Below are positions 9,396 through 17,039 of a stretch of 39,388 nt of DNA, in pieces; position 1 is the stretch's first letter; each line of letters begins with the position of its first letter. The translations under genes and the position numbers were made by a program. Source of the stretch: Halanaerobiales bacterium (lineage in GTDB: Bacteria > Bacillota > Halanaerobiia > Halanaerobiales > M55B127); assembly GCA_021736945.1 (NCBI GenBank), contig JAIPEX010000011.1:1-39388 (forward strand), in the 5' to 3' direction. Under the pieces are notes generated by a model that searched no databases, had not been told where the DNA came from, and saw only the letters and a program-made list of their open reading frames with translations.

Positions 9396-9408
9396 TATAA
9401 TATATAAT
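9396..9408 (+). promoter_or_regulatory. candidate -10 region for plsX-fabK
   Basis: Two overlapping TATAAT-type hexamers (9396-9401 and 9403-9408) lie in an alternating AT tract about 40 bases before plsX. I see no good -35 match, so this is a weak call. The upstream terminator makes a promoter here necessary unless read-through serves. Confidence 0.4.
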
Positions 9409-9426
9409 AAATAGTATAGTTATATT

Positions 9427-9432
9427 AAGGAG
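9427..9432 (+). promoter_or_regulatory. plsX: ribosome binding site that fixes the plsX start
   Basis: AAGGAG here is 0-3 bases from TTG 9433 and ATG 9436, which is too close. It is 9 bases from TTG 9442, which is ideal. Confidence 0.65.
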
Positions 9433-9441
9433 TTGATGGTT

Positions 9442-10437
9442 TTGAGAATTGTGATAGATGCAATGGGGGGCGATCAAGCTCCAGAAGAAATTGTTAAAGG
9501 TACTGTGAATGCTGTAAATGAATTTTCTGATTTGACTTGTATATTAACAGGAAAAGAAGGGAAAATAAATAGAATACTAGATAATTATGAATATAAAGTA
9601 AATTCTATTGAAATAGTTGATGCTTCACAAGTAGTTACTATGTCAGATAAACCATCAGAGGTTATCCGTAAAAAGAAAGATTCTTCTTTAATTGTAGGTT
9701 CAAATTTAGTTAAAGATAATAAAGCAGAAGCTCTAATTTCAGCTGGTAATACTGGTGCTGTTATGGCTTCTGGCATTTTTAATATAGGTAGGGTTTCTGT
9801 AGTGAAAAGACCGCCCATAGCAACTGTTTTTCCTTCCAAAATAGGTAAAACTATTGTATTAGATGCTGGTGCAAATGTTGACTCAAGCCCTCAACATCTG
9901 ATACAATTTGCAATAATGGGTCAGATATATGCTGAACAAGTCTTAAATATAACTAATCCTAGAGTTGGATTATTAAGCATTGGAGAAGAAAAAGAAAAAG
10001 GAAATAAATTAAATAAAAATACATATGAATTGATGGAAGAAGAAAACGAAATAAAAAACTTCATCGGTAATGTAGAAGGCCGAGATATTTTTAAGGGTAA
10101 TTGTGATGTAATAGTTTGTGATGGTTTTGTAGGCAATATTGTATTAAAAACAACCGAAGGTGTTGCTTCCTTTGTTTTTGATTTGTTAAAAGATACTTTA
10201 ACAAAAAATTTAAAATCTAAACTTGGTGCTTTGTTGCTTAAAGATGAACTGAAAAAAATGAAAGAAAAGGTAGATTATAAACAATACGGAGGAGCACCTT
10301 TGTTAGGCCTAAAAGGACTTGTAATAATAAGTCATGGAAGTTCTGATGCACAGGCAATATTTAGTGCTATTAAAGTTGCAAGAGAAGCAATTCAAAATGA
10401 TGTAGTTAAAATTATTGAAAATAAATTAGAAAAGTAA
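9442..10437 (+). CDS. plsX: phosphate acyltransferase PlsX
   Basis: PlsX makes acyl-phosphate from acyl-ACP, feeding PlsY and phospholipid synthesis at the membrane surface. With start TTG 9442 the product begins MRIVIDAMGGDQAPEEIVKG, the usual family start, and has 331 residues. In-frame ATG 9436 and TTG 9433 lie too near the ribosome binding site. Diagnostic segments are the MGGDQAP phosphate-binding loop, ALISAGNTGAVMASG, RPPIATVFPS, and CDGFVGNIVLKTTEG. The gene heads plsX-fabK-fabH-fabD-fabF. The regulator gene fapR, which precedes plsX in Bacillus, is not here. Confidence 0.95.
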   Translation: MRIVIDAMGGDQAPEEIVKGTVNAVNEFSDLTCILTGKEGKINRILDNYEYKVNSIEIVDASQVVTMSDKPSEVIRKKKDSSLIVGSNLVKDNKAEALISAGNTGAVMASGIFNIGRVSVVKRPPIATVFPSKIGKTIVLDAGANVDSSPQHLIQFAIMGQIYAEQVLNITNPRVGLLSIGEEKEKGNKLNKNTYELMEEENEIKNFIGNVEGRDIFKGNCDVIVCDGFVGNIVLKTTEGVASFVFDLLKDTLTKNLKSKLGALLLKDELKKMKEKVDYKQYGGAPLLGLKGLVIISHGSSDAQAIFSAIKVAREAIQNDVVKIIENKLEK

Positions 10438-10459
10438 ATAATACGGGAGTGATAGACTA

Positions 10460-11410
10460 ATGTATTTAAATACAAAAATATGTGATTTATTTGATATAAA
10501 ATATCCAATATTACAAGGAGGTATGGCCTGGGTTGCCACTGGCGAACTTGCTTCAGCTGTTTCAAAGGCTGGTGGTCTAGGAATTATCGGAGCAGGTAAT
10601 GCTCCAAAAGATGTAATTAAGGAAGAAATCCATAAAGTAAAGGAAGTTACTGATAACAATTTTGGTGTTAATATAATGCTATTATCGCCATTTGTGGATG
10701 ATATAGTAGATTTAGTAATCGAAGAGAATGTTCCTGTAGTTACTACTGGTGCAGGAAATCCTGGAAAATATATAGATAGATTCAAAAAAAATAATATAAA
10801 AGTTGTACCTGTAGTATCTTCTGTAGCTTTAGCTAAAAGGTTAGTGAGAACTGGAGTTGATGCAGTAATTGCAGAAGGAACTGAAGCGGGAGGACATATT
10901 GGTGATTTAACAACTATGACTATGGTTCCTCAGCTTGCTGATGCAATTGATGTACCAATAATTGCTGCAGGAGGTATAGCCGATGGAAGAGGCTTTGCAG
11001 CCGCTTTATCATTAGGTGCTTCTGGTGTTCAAATGGGAACTAGATTTGTATGTTCTATTGAAAGTATTGCTCACGATAAATATAAAGATGCAATTAAAAA
11101 AGCAAGAGATAGAGATGCAGTAGTAACTGGAAGAAGTACTGGGCACCCTGTACGTAACTTGAAAAATAAATTAACCCGAAAAATAGATAATATGGAAAAA
11201 CAAGAGGCTGCAAAAGAAAAAATTGAAGAAATGGGTGCTGGTAAATTAAGAGAAGCTGTTCGTGAGGGCAATATTGAGACTGGAAGTGTAATGGCAGGAC
11301 AGATTGCTGGAATGATCGACGATGAATTGCCAGTTAAAGAAATTATTAATAATATTATAAATGAAACTATTGAGGTTATTGAGAAAAATAGAAATTATAT
11401 AAGAGAATAA
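10460..11410 (+). CDS. fabK: enoyl-ACP reductase II FabK (FMN-dependent)
   Basis: FabK reduces trans-2-enoyl-ACP in each elongation cycle of fatty-acid synthesis, using FMN and NAD(P)H. It belongs to the nitronate monooxygenase-like TIM-barrel fold, unrelated to FabI. The 316-residue protein shows YPILQGGMAWVATGELASAV at the start, GVNIMLLSP, the conserved EAGGHIG (His146, corresponding to the active-site His of streptococcal FabK), IAAGGIADGRG and GVQMGTRF for FMN phosphate binding. Its place between plsX and fabH supports FabK over nitronate monooxygenase. No fabI is visible in the window, so this is probably the only or main enoyl reductase. Confidence 0.93.
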   Translation: MYLNTKICDLFDIKYPILQGGMAWVATGELASAVSKAGGLGIIGAGNAPKDVIKEEIHKVKEVTDNNFGVNIMLLSPFVDDIVDLVIEENVPVVTTGAGNPGKYIDRFKKNNIKVVPVVSSVALAKRLVRTGVDAVIAEGTEAGGHIGDLTTMTMVPQLADAIDVPIIAAGGIADGRGFAAALSLGASGVQMGTRFVCSIESIAHDKYKDAIKKARDRDAVVTGRSTGHPVRNLKNKLTRKIDNMEKQEAAKEKIEEMGAGKLREAVREGNIETGSVMAGQIAGMIDDELPVKEIINNIINETIEVIEKNRNYIRE

Positions 11411-11423
11411 TTTTCTCTTTTTT
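11401..11423 (+). terminator. fabK: weak terminator or attenuator between fabK and fabH
   Basis: A 7-pair A/G-rich stem (11401-11407 with 11413-11419) includes the fabK stop codon and is followed by a T-run to 11423. It is of low stability, so partial termination is more likely than a full stop. Confidence 0.3.
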
Positions 11424-11452
11424 AGATATTACATTTTGTGGTGATACTAAAA
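11420..11452 (+). promoter_or_regulatory. fabH: imperfect inverted repeat in the fabH leader
   Basis: TTTTAG-A-TATTAC (11420-11432) pairs with GTGATACTAAAA (11441-11452) with one bulge and one G-U pair. The 123-base fabK-fabH gap also holds an orphan AGGAGGTAG (about 11452-11459) with no ATG after it. This could be an operator or RNA element; nothing further can be shown. Confidence 0.35.
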
Positions 11453-11533
11453 GGAGGTAGATAAACGGCAAAATAATAAATAAGTGTTCAAAATGATTTT
11501 ATATAAAGAAATACAAGAAAGGTGGATATATAA

Positions 11534-12523
11534 ATGAGAAGAGCAACTATAACAGGTTGGGGCAAATATTTACCCTCAAACGTTATGACTAATAAAGATT
11601 TAGAAAAGATAGTTGATACAACTGATGAGTGGATACAGAAAAGAACTGGAATTAAAAAGCGTAGAATCGCTGATGAAGATACAGCGACTTCTGATTTAGC
11701 TATTGAAGCGTCTAAAAATGCTTTAGAAAAAGCAAACTTGGATCCCGAGGAGTTAGATTTAATTATTGTATCTACTGTAACTCCAGATATGGCCTTCCCA
11801 GCAACTGCTTGTATTGTTCAAGATAAAATAGGTGCAAGTAATGCAGCGGCTTTTGATCTAGAGGCTGGATGTTCAGGCTTTGTATATGGCTTGAGTGTAG
11901 GCTCACAGTTTATTGAAAGTGGTCTTTATGACAATGTATTAATAATTGGTGCAGAAACTTTGTCTAAGATCACAGATTGGGAAGATAGAAACACCTGTGT
12001 TTTATTTGGTGATGGTGCTGGAGCAGCAGTTTTACAGGCTACTGATAAAGGTGGTTTTTTAGCTTTTGATTTAGGATCTGATGGTAGTGGTGCAGATGCT
12101 TTGTATATGGAAGCAGGAGGCTCTGCAAAACCAGCTAGTTTAGAAACTGTTAAAAATAAGCAACATTACATTAGAATGGAAGGGAATCCCGTTTTTAAAT
12201 TTGCTGTAAAAACTATGAAGAAAGCTTCCTTAGACGTTCTAGATAAAGCTAGTTTAACTACAGATGATATTAATTTATTAATTCCTCATCAAGCTAATAC
12301 CCGGATAATTAAATCTGCTCGAAGAAGATTAAAGCTTGATGAAGATGAAGTTTATGTAAATTTACCAGAACTGGGTAATACCTCTAGTGCTTCAGTCGCT
12401 ATTGCTATGGCAGAGGCTAGAGAAAATGGGAAAATTAATAATGGAGATAATGTTTTATTAGTTGCTTTTGGAGCAGGCTTAACTTGGGCTGCTGCAGCAA
12501 TTGAATGGAATGAAAATATTTAA
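11534..12523 (+). CDS. fabH: beta-ketoacyl-ACP synthase III FabH
   Basis: FabH starts fatty-acid synthesis by condensing an acyl-CoA primer with malonyl-ACP. The catalytic triad is visible: Cys113 in EAGCSGF, His252 in IPHQANTRII and Asn282 in LGNTSSAS, each in step with E. coli Cys112, His244 and Asn274. The N-terminal TTDEWIQKRTGIKKRR is a family hallmark. Length is 329 residues. The start ATG follows AAAGGTGG. Primer preference (acetyl versus branched) cannot be judged. It is spaced 123 bases from fabK, with possible own regulation, and 19 bases from fabD. Confidence 0.96.
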   Translation: MRRATITGWGKYLPSNVMTNKDLEKIVDTTDEWIQKRTGIKKRRIADEDTATSDLAIEASKNALEKANLDPEELDLIIVSTVTPDMAFPATACIVQDKIGASNAAAFDLEAGCSGFVYGLSVGSQFIESGLYDNVLIIGAETLSKITDWEDRNTCVLFGDGAGAAVLQATDKGGFLAFDLGSDGSGADALYMEAGGSAKPASLETVKNKQHYIRMEGNPVFKFAVKTMKKASLDVLDKASLTTDDINLLIPHQANTRIIKSARRRLKLDEDEVYVNLPELGNTSSASVAIAMAEARENGKINNGDNVLLVAFGAGLTWAAAAIEWNENI

Positions 12524-12542
12524 ACAATTGGAGTGAGTTATT

Positions 12543-13472
12543 ATGAGTAATCAAGTTGCTTTTGTATTTCCTGGTCAGGGTTCCCAGTATGTAGAAATGG
12601 GAAAAGATTTTTATGATAATTTTGAACTGGCTAGAAATTACTTCGATAAAGCAAATGAAATTCTAGATATAGATCTAAAAGAACTATGTTTTGAAGGTCC
12701 AGAAGATGAATTAACTGAAACTCAAAACACACAACCAGCTATTTTTACTGTAAGTATGATTGCTTACAATTTAATGAAAGAAAAGGGTGTAGAACCTTCA
12801 ATGGCAGCTGGACATAGTCTAGGCGAGTATGCAGCATTGTGTGCAGCAGGAGTTTTTGATTTTGAAACAGGGCTAAAACTAGTTCGTAAAAGAGGAGAAT
12901 TAATGGCATCTGCTGTTTCTGAAGGTTCAAAAGGTACAATGGCTGCAATAATTGCTTTAGATAGAAAAAAAATTGAGAAGATTTGTGAAGAAGTAAATGG
13001 TGTGTGTGAATTAGCAAATATTAATTCACCAATGCAGATTGTAATTTCAGGTGAAGTAGATGCTGTTCATGAAGCAATGGAAAAAGCTGATGAGGCTGGG
13101 GCTAAGAAAGTTGTTGAACTAAATGTAAGTTCAGCATTTCATTCCCAATTGATGGAACCAGCTAAAAACAAGCTTAAAGATTATATTAATAATATTAATT
13201 TTAACAATCCTGAAATACCCGTGATTGCAAATAGTACAGCTGATTTTGTGGAGACTGACAAAGAGATTGTATCAGCTTTAGAAAAACAACTGACAAATCC
13301 GGTTAGATGGGTAGAAAGTATGGAATTGATGGGAGATAATGATGTAGAACTCGCTTTTGAAGTAGGTCCAGGCCGAGTTTTGAAAACATTAATGAGGAGA
13401 ATAGATCGTTCCATTAAAACATACAATATACAGGATAAAGCTAGTTTAGAAAAAGCATTGAAAAAAATATAA
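12543..13472 (+). CDS. fabD: malonyl-CoA:ACP transacylase FabD
   Basis: FabD moves malonyl from CoA to ACP, supplying the extender unit for elongation. The 309-residue protein starts MSNQVAFVFPGQGSQYVEMG, with the oxyanion-forming GQGSQ loop. Ser92 in GHSLGEYAAL is the nucleophile, matching Ser92 of E. coli. The conserved active-site His lies in the SAFHSQLM segment. fabH lies upstream and fabF downstream at 19 bases each. No anomalies were seen. Confidence 0.97.
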   Translation: MSNQVAFVFPGQGSQYVEMGKDFYDNFELARNYFDKANEILDIDLKELCFEGPEDELTETQNTQPAIFTVSMIAYNLMKEKGVEPSMAAGHSLGEYAALCAAGVFDFETGLKLVRKRGELMASAVSEGSKGTMAAIIALDRKKIEKICEEVNGVCELANINSPMQIVISGEVDAVHEAMEKADEAGAKKVVELNVSSAFHSQLMEPAKNKLKDYINNINFNNPEIPVIANSTADFVETDKEIVSALEKQLTNPVRWVESMELMGDNDVELAFEVGPGRVLKTLMRRIDRSIKTYNIQDKASLEKALKKI

Positions 13473-13491
13473 ATCAGGAGGTTTATTTAAT

Positions 13492-14733
13492 ATGAGTAAT
13501 AGAGTTGTAATTACAGGACTTGGAGTAGTATCTTCATTAGGAATGGAGATTGATAAGTTCTGGAATAATATTGTAAATGGACAATCAGGTATTTCAAAAA
13601 TAGAAAGTTTTGATACAGAAGAATATCCAAGTAAAATTGGTGCCGAAATAAAAGAATTTGATCCTAATGAATATATTGACCGTAAAGATGCTAAAAGAAT
13701 GGCGGTTTTCACTCAGTACGCTGTTGTTGCAGCTATCAAAGCGCTTCAAGACGCTGGTTTAGAAGTTACTGATGATATTGCAAATGAGGTAGGTGTATTA
13801 ATAGGTTCTGGTATTGGTGGAATAGAAGTATTTGAAAAACAAATAGGAAGACTAGTTAATAGAGGACCTAAAAGGATTAGTCCTTTCTTTATTCCTATGA
13901 TGATCTCAAATATGGCTGCTGGACAAGTAGCGATTTATGCTAATGCAAAAGGACCAAACAGTAATGAAGTAACTGCTTGTGCTTCTGGAACTCATTCAAT
14001 TGGTGAAGCTATGGAAATTATAAAAAGAGGAGACGCGAAGGTAATGATAGCAGGTGGCTCTGAAGCTTCTGTTACTCCTTCTGCAGTTGCAGGTTTTAGT
14101 AACATGAAAGCTCTTTCAACTAGAAATGATGAACCTCAAAAAGCTAGTAGACCTTTTGATAAAGAAAGAGATGGTTTTGTAATTGGTGAAGGAAGTGGAA
14201 TAGTAGTTCTTGAAGATTATGAATTTGCCAAGAAAAGAGGAGCAAATATTATAGCTGAAGTTAGCGGATATGGAATGTCTGCAGATGCTTATCATATGAC
14301 TCAACCAGCTCCTAATGGAGCAGGTGCTTATAGAGCAATGGAAATGGCGGTTAATAAAGCTAATTGTTCTTATGATGATATAGGTTATATTAATGCCCAT
14401 GGTACATCTACACCTTTTAATGATAAGCTAGAAACTCAGGCTATTAAAGATTTATTTGAGAGTCATGCAGATGAATTAGCTGTTAGCTCTACAAAATCAA
14501 TGACAGGACATTTATTAGGTGCTGCTGGAGGAATTGAAGCAGTAATTTCAACTCTGGCCTTAAGAGATGATGTTCTACCTCCAACTATAAATTATGAAAA
14601 TGAGGATCCAGAATGTGATCTAGACTATGTTCCAAATGAAGCTAGAGAAGTTAAGAATCTTAAAGCTGTTCTTTCAAACTCCTTTGGGTTTGGTGGACAG
14701 AATGCATGTATTGTATTAAATAAAGTTGATTAA
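13492..14733 (+). CDS. fabF: beta-ketoacyl-ACP synthase II FabF
   Basis: FabF condenses malonyl-ACP with growing acyl-ACP chains. The 413-residue protein carries the thiolase-fold triad at the textbook positions: Cys163 (TACASGTHS), His303 (NAHGTSTPFND) and His340 (SMTGHLLGAAG). The C-terminal NSFGFGGQNACIVL is also diagnostic. A strong AGGAGG site precedes ATG 13492. This is the last gene of the plsX-fab unit: a terminator follows within 10 bases. The ketoreductase fabG and acpP that often sit beside fabD and fabF lie about 19 kb further on, beyond the catabolic block. Confidence 0.97.
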   Translation: MSNRVVITGLGVVSSLGMEIDKFWNNIVNGQSGISKIESFDTEEYPSKIGAEIKEFDPNEYIDRKDAKRMAVFTQYAVVAAIKALQDAGLEVTDDIANEVGVLIGSGIGGIEVFEKQIGRLVNRGPKRISPFFIPMMISNMAAGQVAIYANAKGPNSNEVTACASGTHSIGEAMEIIKRGDAKVMIAGGSEASVTPSAVAGFSNMKALSTRNDEPQKASRPFDKERDGFVIGEGSGIVVLEDYEFAKKRGANIIAEVSGYGMSADAYHMTQPAPNGAGAYRAMEMAVNKANCSYDDIGYINAHGTSTPFNDKLETQAIKDLFESHADELAVSSTKSMTGHLLGAAGGIEAVISTLALRDDVLPPTINYENEDPECDLDYVPNEAREVKNLKAVLSNSFGFGGQNACIVLNKVD

Positions 14734-14741
14734 ACATAAAA

Positions 14742-14775
14742 AAACAAGGTACAGGAATTTTCCTGTACCTTGTTT
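14742..14775. terminator. perfect bidirectional terminator, fabF versus nitroreductase gene
   Basis: A 15-pair perfect stem (14742-14756 with 14761-14775) closes on a four-base ATTT loop. A-rich bases precede it and T follows, so it can end transcription from fabF (+) and from the convergent gene (-). It marks the left edge of the accessory block. Confidence 0.9.
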
Positions 14776-14800
14776 AAAACATTTACATATTTAAGATTAA

Positions 14801-15289
14801 TTAAAAAGTTTCCCAGTGTATAACTTCATCTAATTCTTTTTTATCTGGTTGAGGATTTTCATCTGGGTAACCTACTGTTATAATAGAAATCAGCTTATAT
14901 TCTTCAGGTACCCCTAAAAGTTCCTTTACTTTGGAAGCGTGGGGTTTACCCTCTGTATAACTTCCAATCCAACAGGTACCTAATCCTAGTTCGTTAGCAG
15001 CTAACATAATATATGTGCTCACATTAGAACCATCTTCAAGATGATGATTAACATCTTCACTAAACACTGCTATACAAGCTGGAAACTCCTTGTCTTGATC
15101 AATATATTCTTCTAATTTTTCAATCTTATCATCTTCTGTTACAACAACGAATTGCCAAGGTTGTACATTATTGGCTGTTGGTGCATATCTAGCTGTTTCT
15201 ACAATTTTTTCTAATTTGTCTTTTTCAACTTCTTTTTCTTTAAATTCTCTAATTGCTCTTCTAGATTTCAATAATTTAATACCTTTCAA
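14801..15289 (-). CDS. nitroreductase-family flavoprotein
   Basis: The protein belongs to the FMN-dependent nitroreductase superfamily, whose members reduce nitro groups, flavins, quinones or enones with NAD(P)H. At 162 residues it is a short member. Visible motifs are SRRAIREF at residues 9-16 (FMN phosphate contact), ARYAPTANNVQPWQFVVV, and GLGTCWIGSY for the C-terminal FMN-binding part. The start is TTG 15289, with GAGGGGG seven bases upstream on the minus strand. It is the only minus-strand gene in the block and faces away from uraA. The substrate is unknown. It could supply a redox step in the neighbouring catabolism but may be an unrelated passenger. Confidence 0.85.
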   Translation of the reverse strand: MKGIKLLKSRRAIREFKEKEVEKDKLEKIVETARYAPTANNVQPWQFVVVTEDDKIEKLEEYIDQDKEFPACIAVFSEDVNHHLEDGSNVSTYIMLAANELGLGTCWIGSYTEGKPHASKVKELLGVPEEYKLISIITVGYPDENPQPDKKELDEVIHWETF

Positions 15290-15572
15290 TATTATATCCC
15301 CCTCTTTTTAATAATACTTTGACCATAATCATTATATTAGATATATTATTGGAAAACATTATAAAATATAACGAAATAACCGACTAAAAATTGTTTATAA
15401 TTACAAAAGGAAAAAGAGGAATATATTGAGAATTAGTATATAGTAGGGAATAATTGAGGTACTTACCAATATTTTGTTTTTAATGTATAAATTTTAATCT
15501 TATAATAGGAGGTGAGGAAAAAATTCAATAGATTACACTTAACATGCTATATTTTAAAAGGAGGAATAATAA
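15290..15572. other. divergent intergenic region upstream of uraA
   Basis: This 283-base AT-rich gap separates the nitroreductase gene (-) from uraA (+). It holds a TATAAT at 15501-15506 without a good -35. It also holds a strong AGGAGGTGA at about 15507-15515 that has no ATG, GTG or TTG at proper spacing. The real uraA ribosome binding site AAGGAGGA lies just before 15573. No RNA gene or known riboswitch shape was recognised. Confidence 0.5.
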
Positions 15573-16826
15573 ATGGAGTCAAAAAAGAAAAATGATAAAG
15601 CTATCAGAGATGTAAATAAACTTCCTAAAGCGCAAGCTGTTTTCTTAGGTTTACAACACGCGCTTGCTATGTTTGGTGCTACTATTTTAGTTCCTATTTT
15701 AACCGGATTACACGTTTCAGTTGCATTGTTTACAGCAGGTGTGGGTACTTGGTTATTTCACTTTATTACTAAGAAAAAGGTACCTGCTTATTTAGGTTCT
15801 TCATTTGCATTTATTGCACCTATTTCATTAGTTGTTGAACAACATGGTGGTATTCCAGCTGCACAGGGTGGTATTATTGTAGCAGGTTTAATTTATGCAA
15901 TTGTTGCATTTATCATTTATAAAGTAGGACCTAGTTTAATTAAAAAGATTTTCCCACCAGTTGTTACTGGTCCAGTTATTATACTTATTGGTACAATATT
16001 AGCTCCAACTGCAATTGATATGTCAACTGGAAGTACTCTTAATGTTGTTGTGGCTATTGCCGCTTTAGCTGGTGCAGTAATTGCAGCTGTATTTGCAAAA
16101 GGATTCTTCAAACTTGTACCTATTATTGTTGGTCTAGTATCTGGTTATATCGTGGCAGTTATAGTAGGTATAGTTGACTTTTCACCTGTAGCAAATAGTG
16201 CTTGGATAGGTCTTCCTGAATTTACAGTACCGTCATTTAATGTAACTGCTATTACGATGATAGCACCCGTTGCTATAGTTTCTATGGTTGAACACGTCGG
16301 TGACGTTTTAGCCATCAGTGAGACAATAGGTAAAGGTAGAGAACTAGTGACTGATCCTGGTATTCATAGAACTATGCTCGGTGATGGTGTAGCTACAGCT
16401 GTTGCTGGTATATTTGGTGGACCACCAAATACCACATATGGAGAAAACACTGGTGTACTAGCTATTACTAAAGTATATGACCCTGTAGTTATGAGAATTG
16501 GTGCTACATTTGCTATTGCTATGGCACTTATTCCTAAGTTTGGAGGATTAATTCAAACTATACCTAATCCAGTTATTGGTGGTATTTCCTTCCTACTATA
16601 CGGAATGATAGCAACTATTGGTATTAGAACATTAGTTGAAAGTCAAACCGATCTTAAGATTTCAAGAAACTTAGTAATAGTTGCAACAATTATTGTCCTC
16701 GGTCTTGGTGGGGCAACACTTCAACTTGGAAGAGTAGAATTTTCTAGTTTAGCACTTGCAGCTCTTGCAGGCGTTCTCTTGAATTTAATTCTTCCTGGTG
16801 GAGAAGAAGAATTTGCTAAGGCGTAA
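15573..16826 (+). CDS. uraA: uracil-type NCS2 nucleobase permease
   Basis: NCS2 permeases import uracil, xanthine or uric acid with H+ or Na+. The 417-residue, very hydrophobic protein fits a 14-helix transporter. It begins the core with LQHALAMFGATILVP, typical of the UraA/PyrP branch. The substrate-site segments are EHVGD, with Glu240 where UraA has Glu241, and TTYGENTGVLAIT, with Glu291 for UraA Glu290. E. coli UraA has EHVGH; here the last residue is Asp244, which could alter specificity or cation coupling. The TTYGEN form favours uracil over xanthine permeases. It is monocistronic between its own leader and a terminator at 16884. The cluster context suggests it imports the pathway substrate. 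Confidence 0.85.
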   Translation: MESKKKNDKAIRDVNKLPKAQAVFLGLQHALAMFGATILVPILTGLHVSVALFTAGVGTWLFHFITKKKVPAYLGSSFAFIAPISLVVEQHGGIPAAQGGIIVAGLIYAIVAFIIYKVGPSLIKKIFPPVVTGPVIILIGTILAPTAIDMSTGSTLNVVVAIAALAGAVIAAVFAKGFFKLVPIIVGLVSGYIVAVIVGIVDFSPVANSAWIGLPEFTVPSFNVTAITMIAPVAIVSMVEHVGDVLAISETIGKGRELVTDPGIHRTMLGDGVATAVAGIFGGPPNTTYGENTGVLAITKVYDPVVMRIGATFAIAMALIPKFGGLIQTIPNPVIGGISFLLYGMIATIGIRTLVESQTDLKISRNLVIVATIIVLGLGGATLQLGRVEFSSLALAALAGVLLNLILPGGEEEFAKA

Positions 16827-16883
16827 TTAAAATATAATATAGTTATAATATTTAATAATTAAGATACTTATATTATTTACAAT

Positions 16884-16912
16884 AAAGGCAACCTTCTGGG
16901 TTGCCTTTTTTT
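16884..16912 (+). terminator. uraA: intrinsic terminator after uraA
   Basis: Stem AAAGGCAACC (16884-16893) pairs with GGTTGCC (16899-16905) and the following T-run, with loop TTCTG and seven T. It separates uraA from the PucR gene. Confidence 0.88.
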
Positions 16913-16983
16913 ATTTAACATTAACAAAGATATAAATAATTTGTAAAAATTTATTGTGAGTTCTTCCATATTTAAGATATCTA

Positions 16984-16992
16984 TGTTATAAT
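16984..16992 (+). promoter_or_regulatory. extended -10 promoter for the PucR-type regulator
   Basis: TGT-TATAAT (16984-16992) is a consensus extended -10. The 17-base upstream position is TTCCAT, a poor -35, as is usual for extended -10 promoters. A start near 16999 would put the mRNA 5' end about 40 bases before ATG 17040. Confidence 0.6.
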
Positions 16993-17039
16993 ACTATATG
17001 TATTATTCACAAATAAACTTTCTCGGGATGGTGAAATTG

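Noticed and set aside
9360-9432. FapR operator upstream of plsX
   Set aside because: TTTTAGTAGG looks like one FapR half-site, but the matching inverted half (TACTAA) is absent and no fapR gene is in the window.
10460-11410. Nitronate monooxygenase instead of FabK
   Set aside because: The fold is shared, but the position in the fab gene set and the length and motifs favour enoyl reductase.
16998-17039. Longer PucR start at ATG 16998
   Set aside because: The -10 TATAAT at 16987-16992 puts the transcript start next to this codon, so no ribosome binding site would be transcribed.
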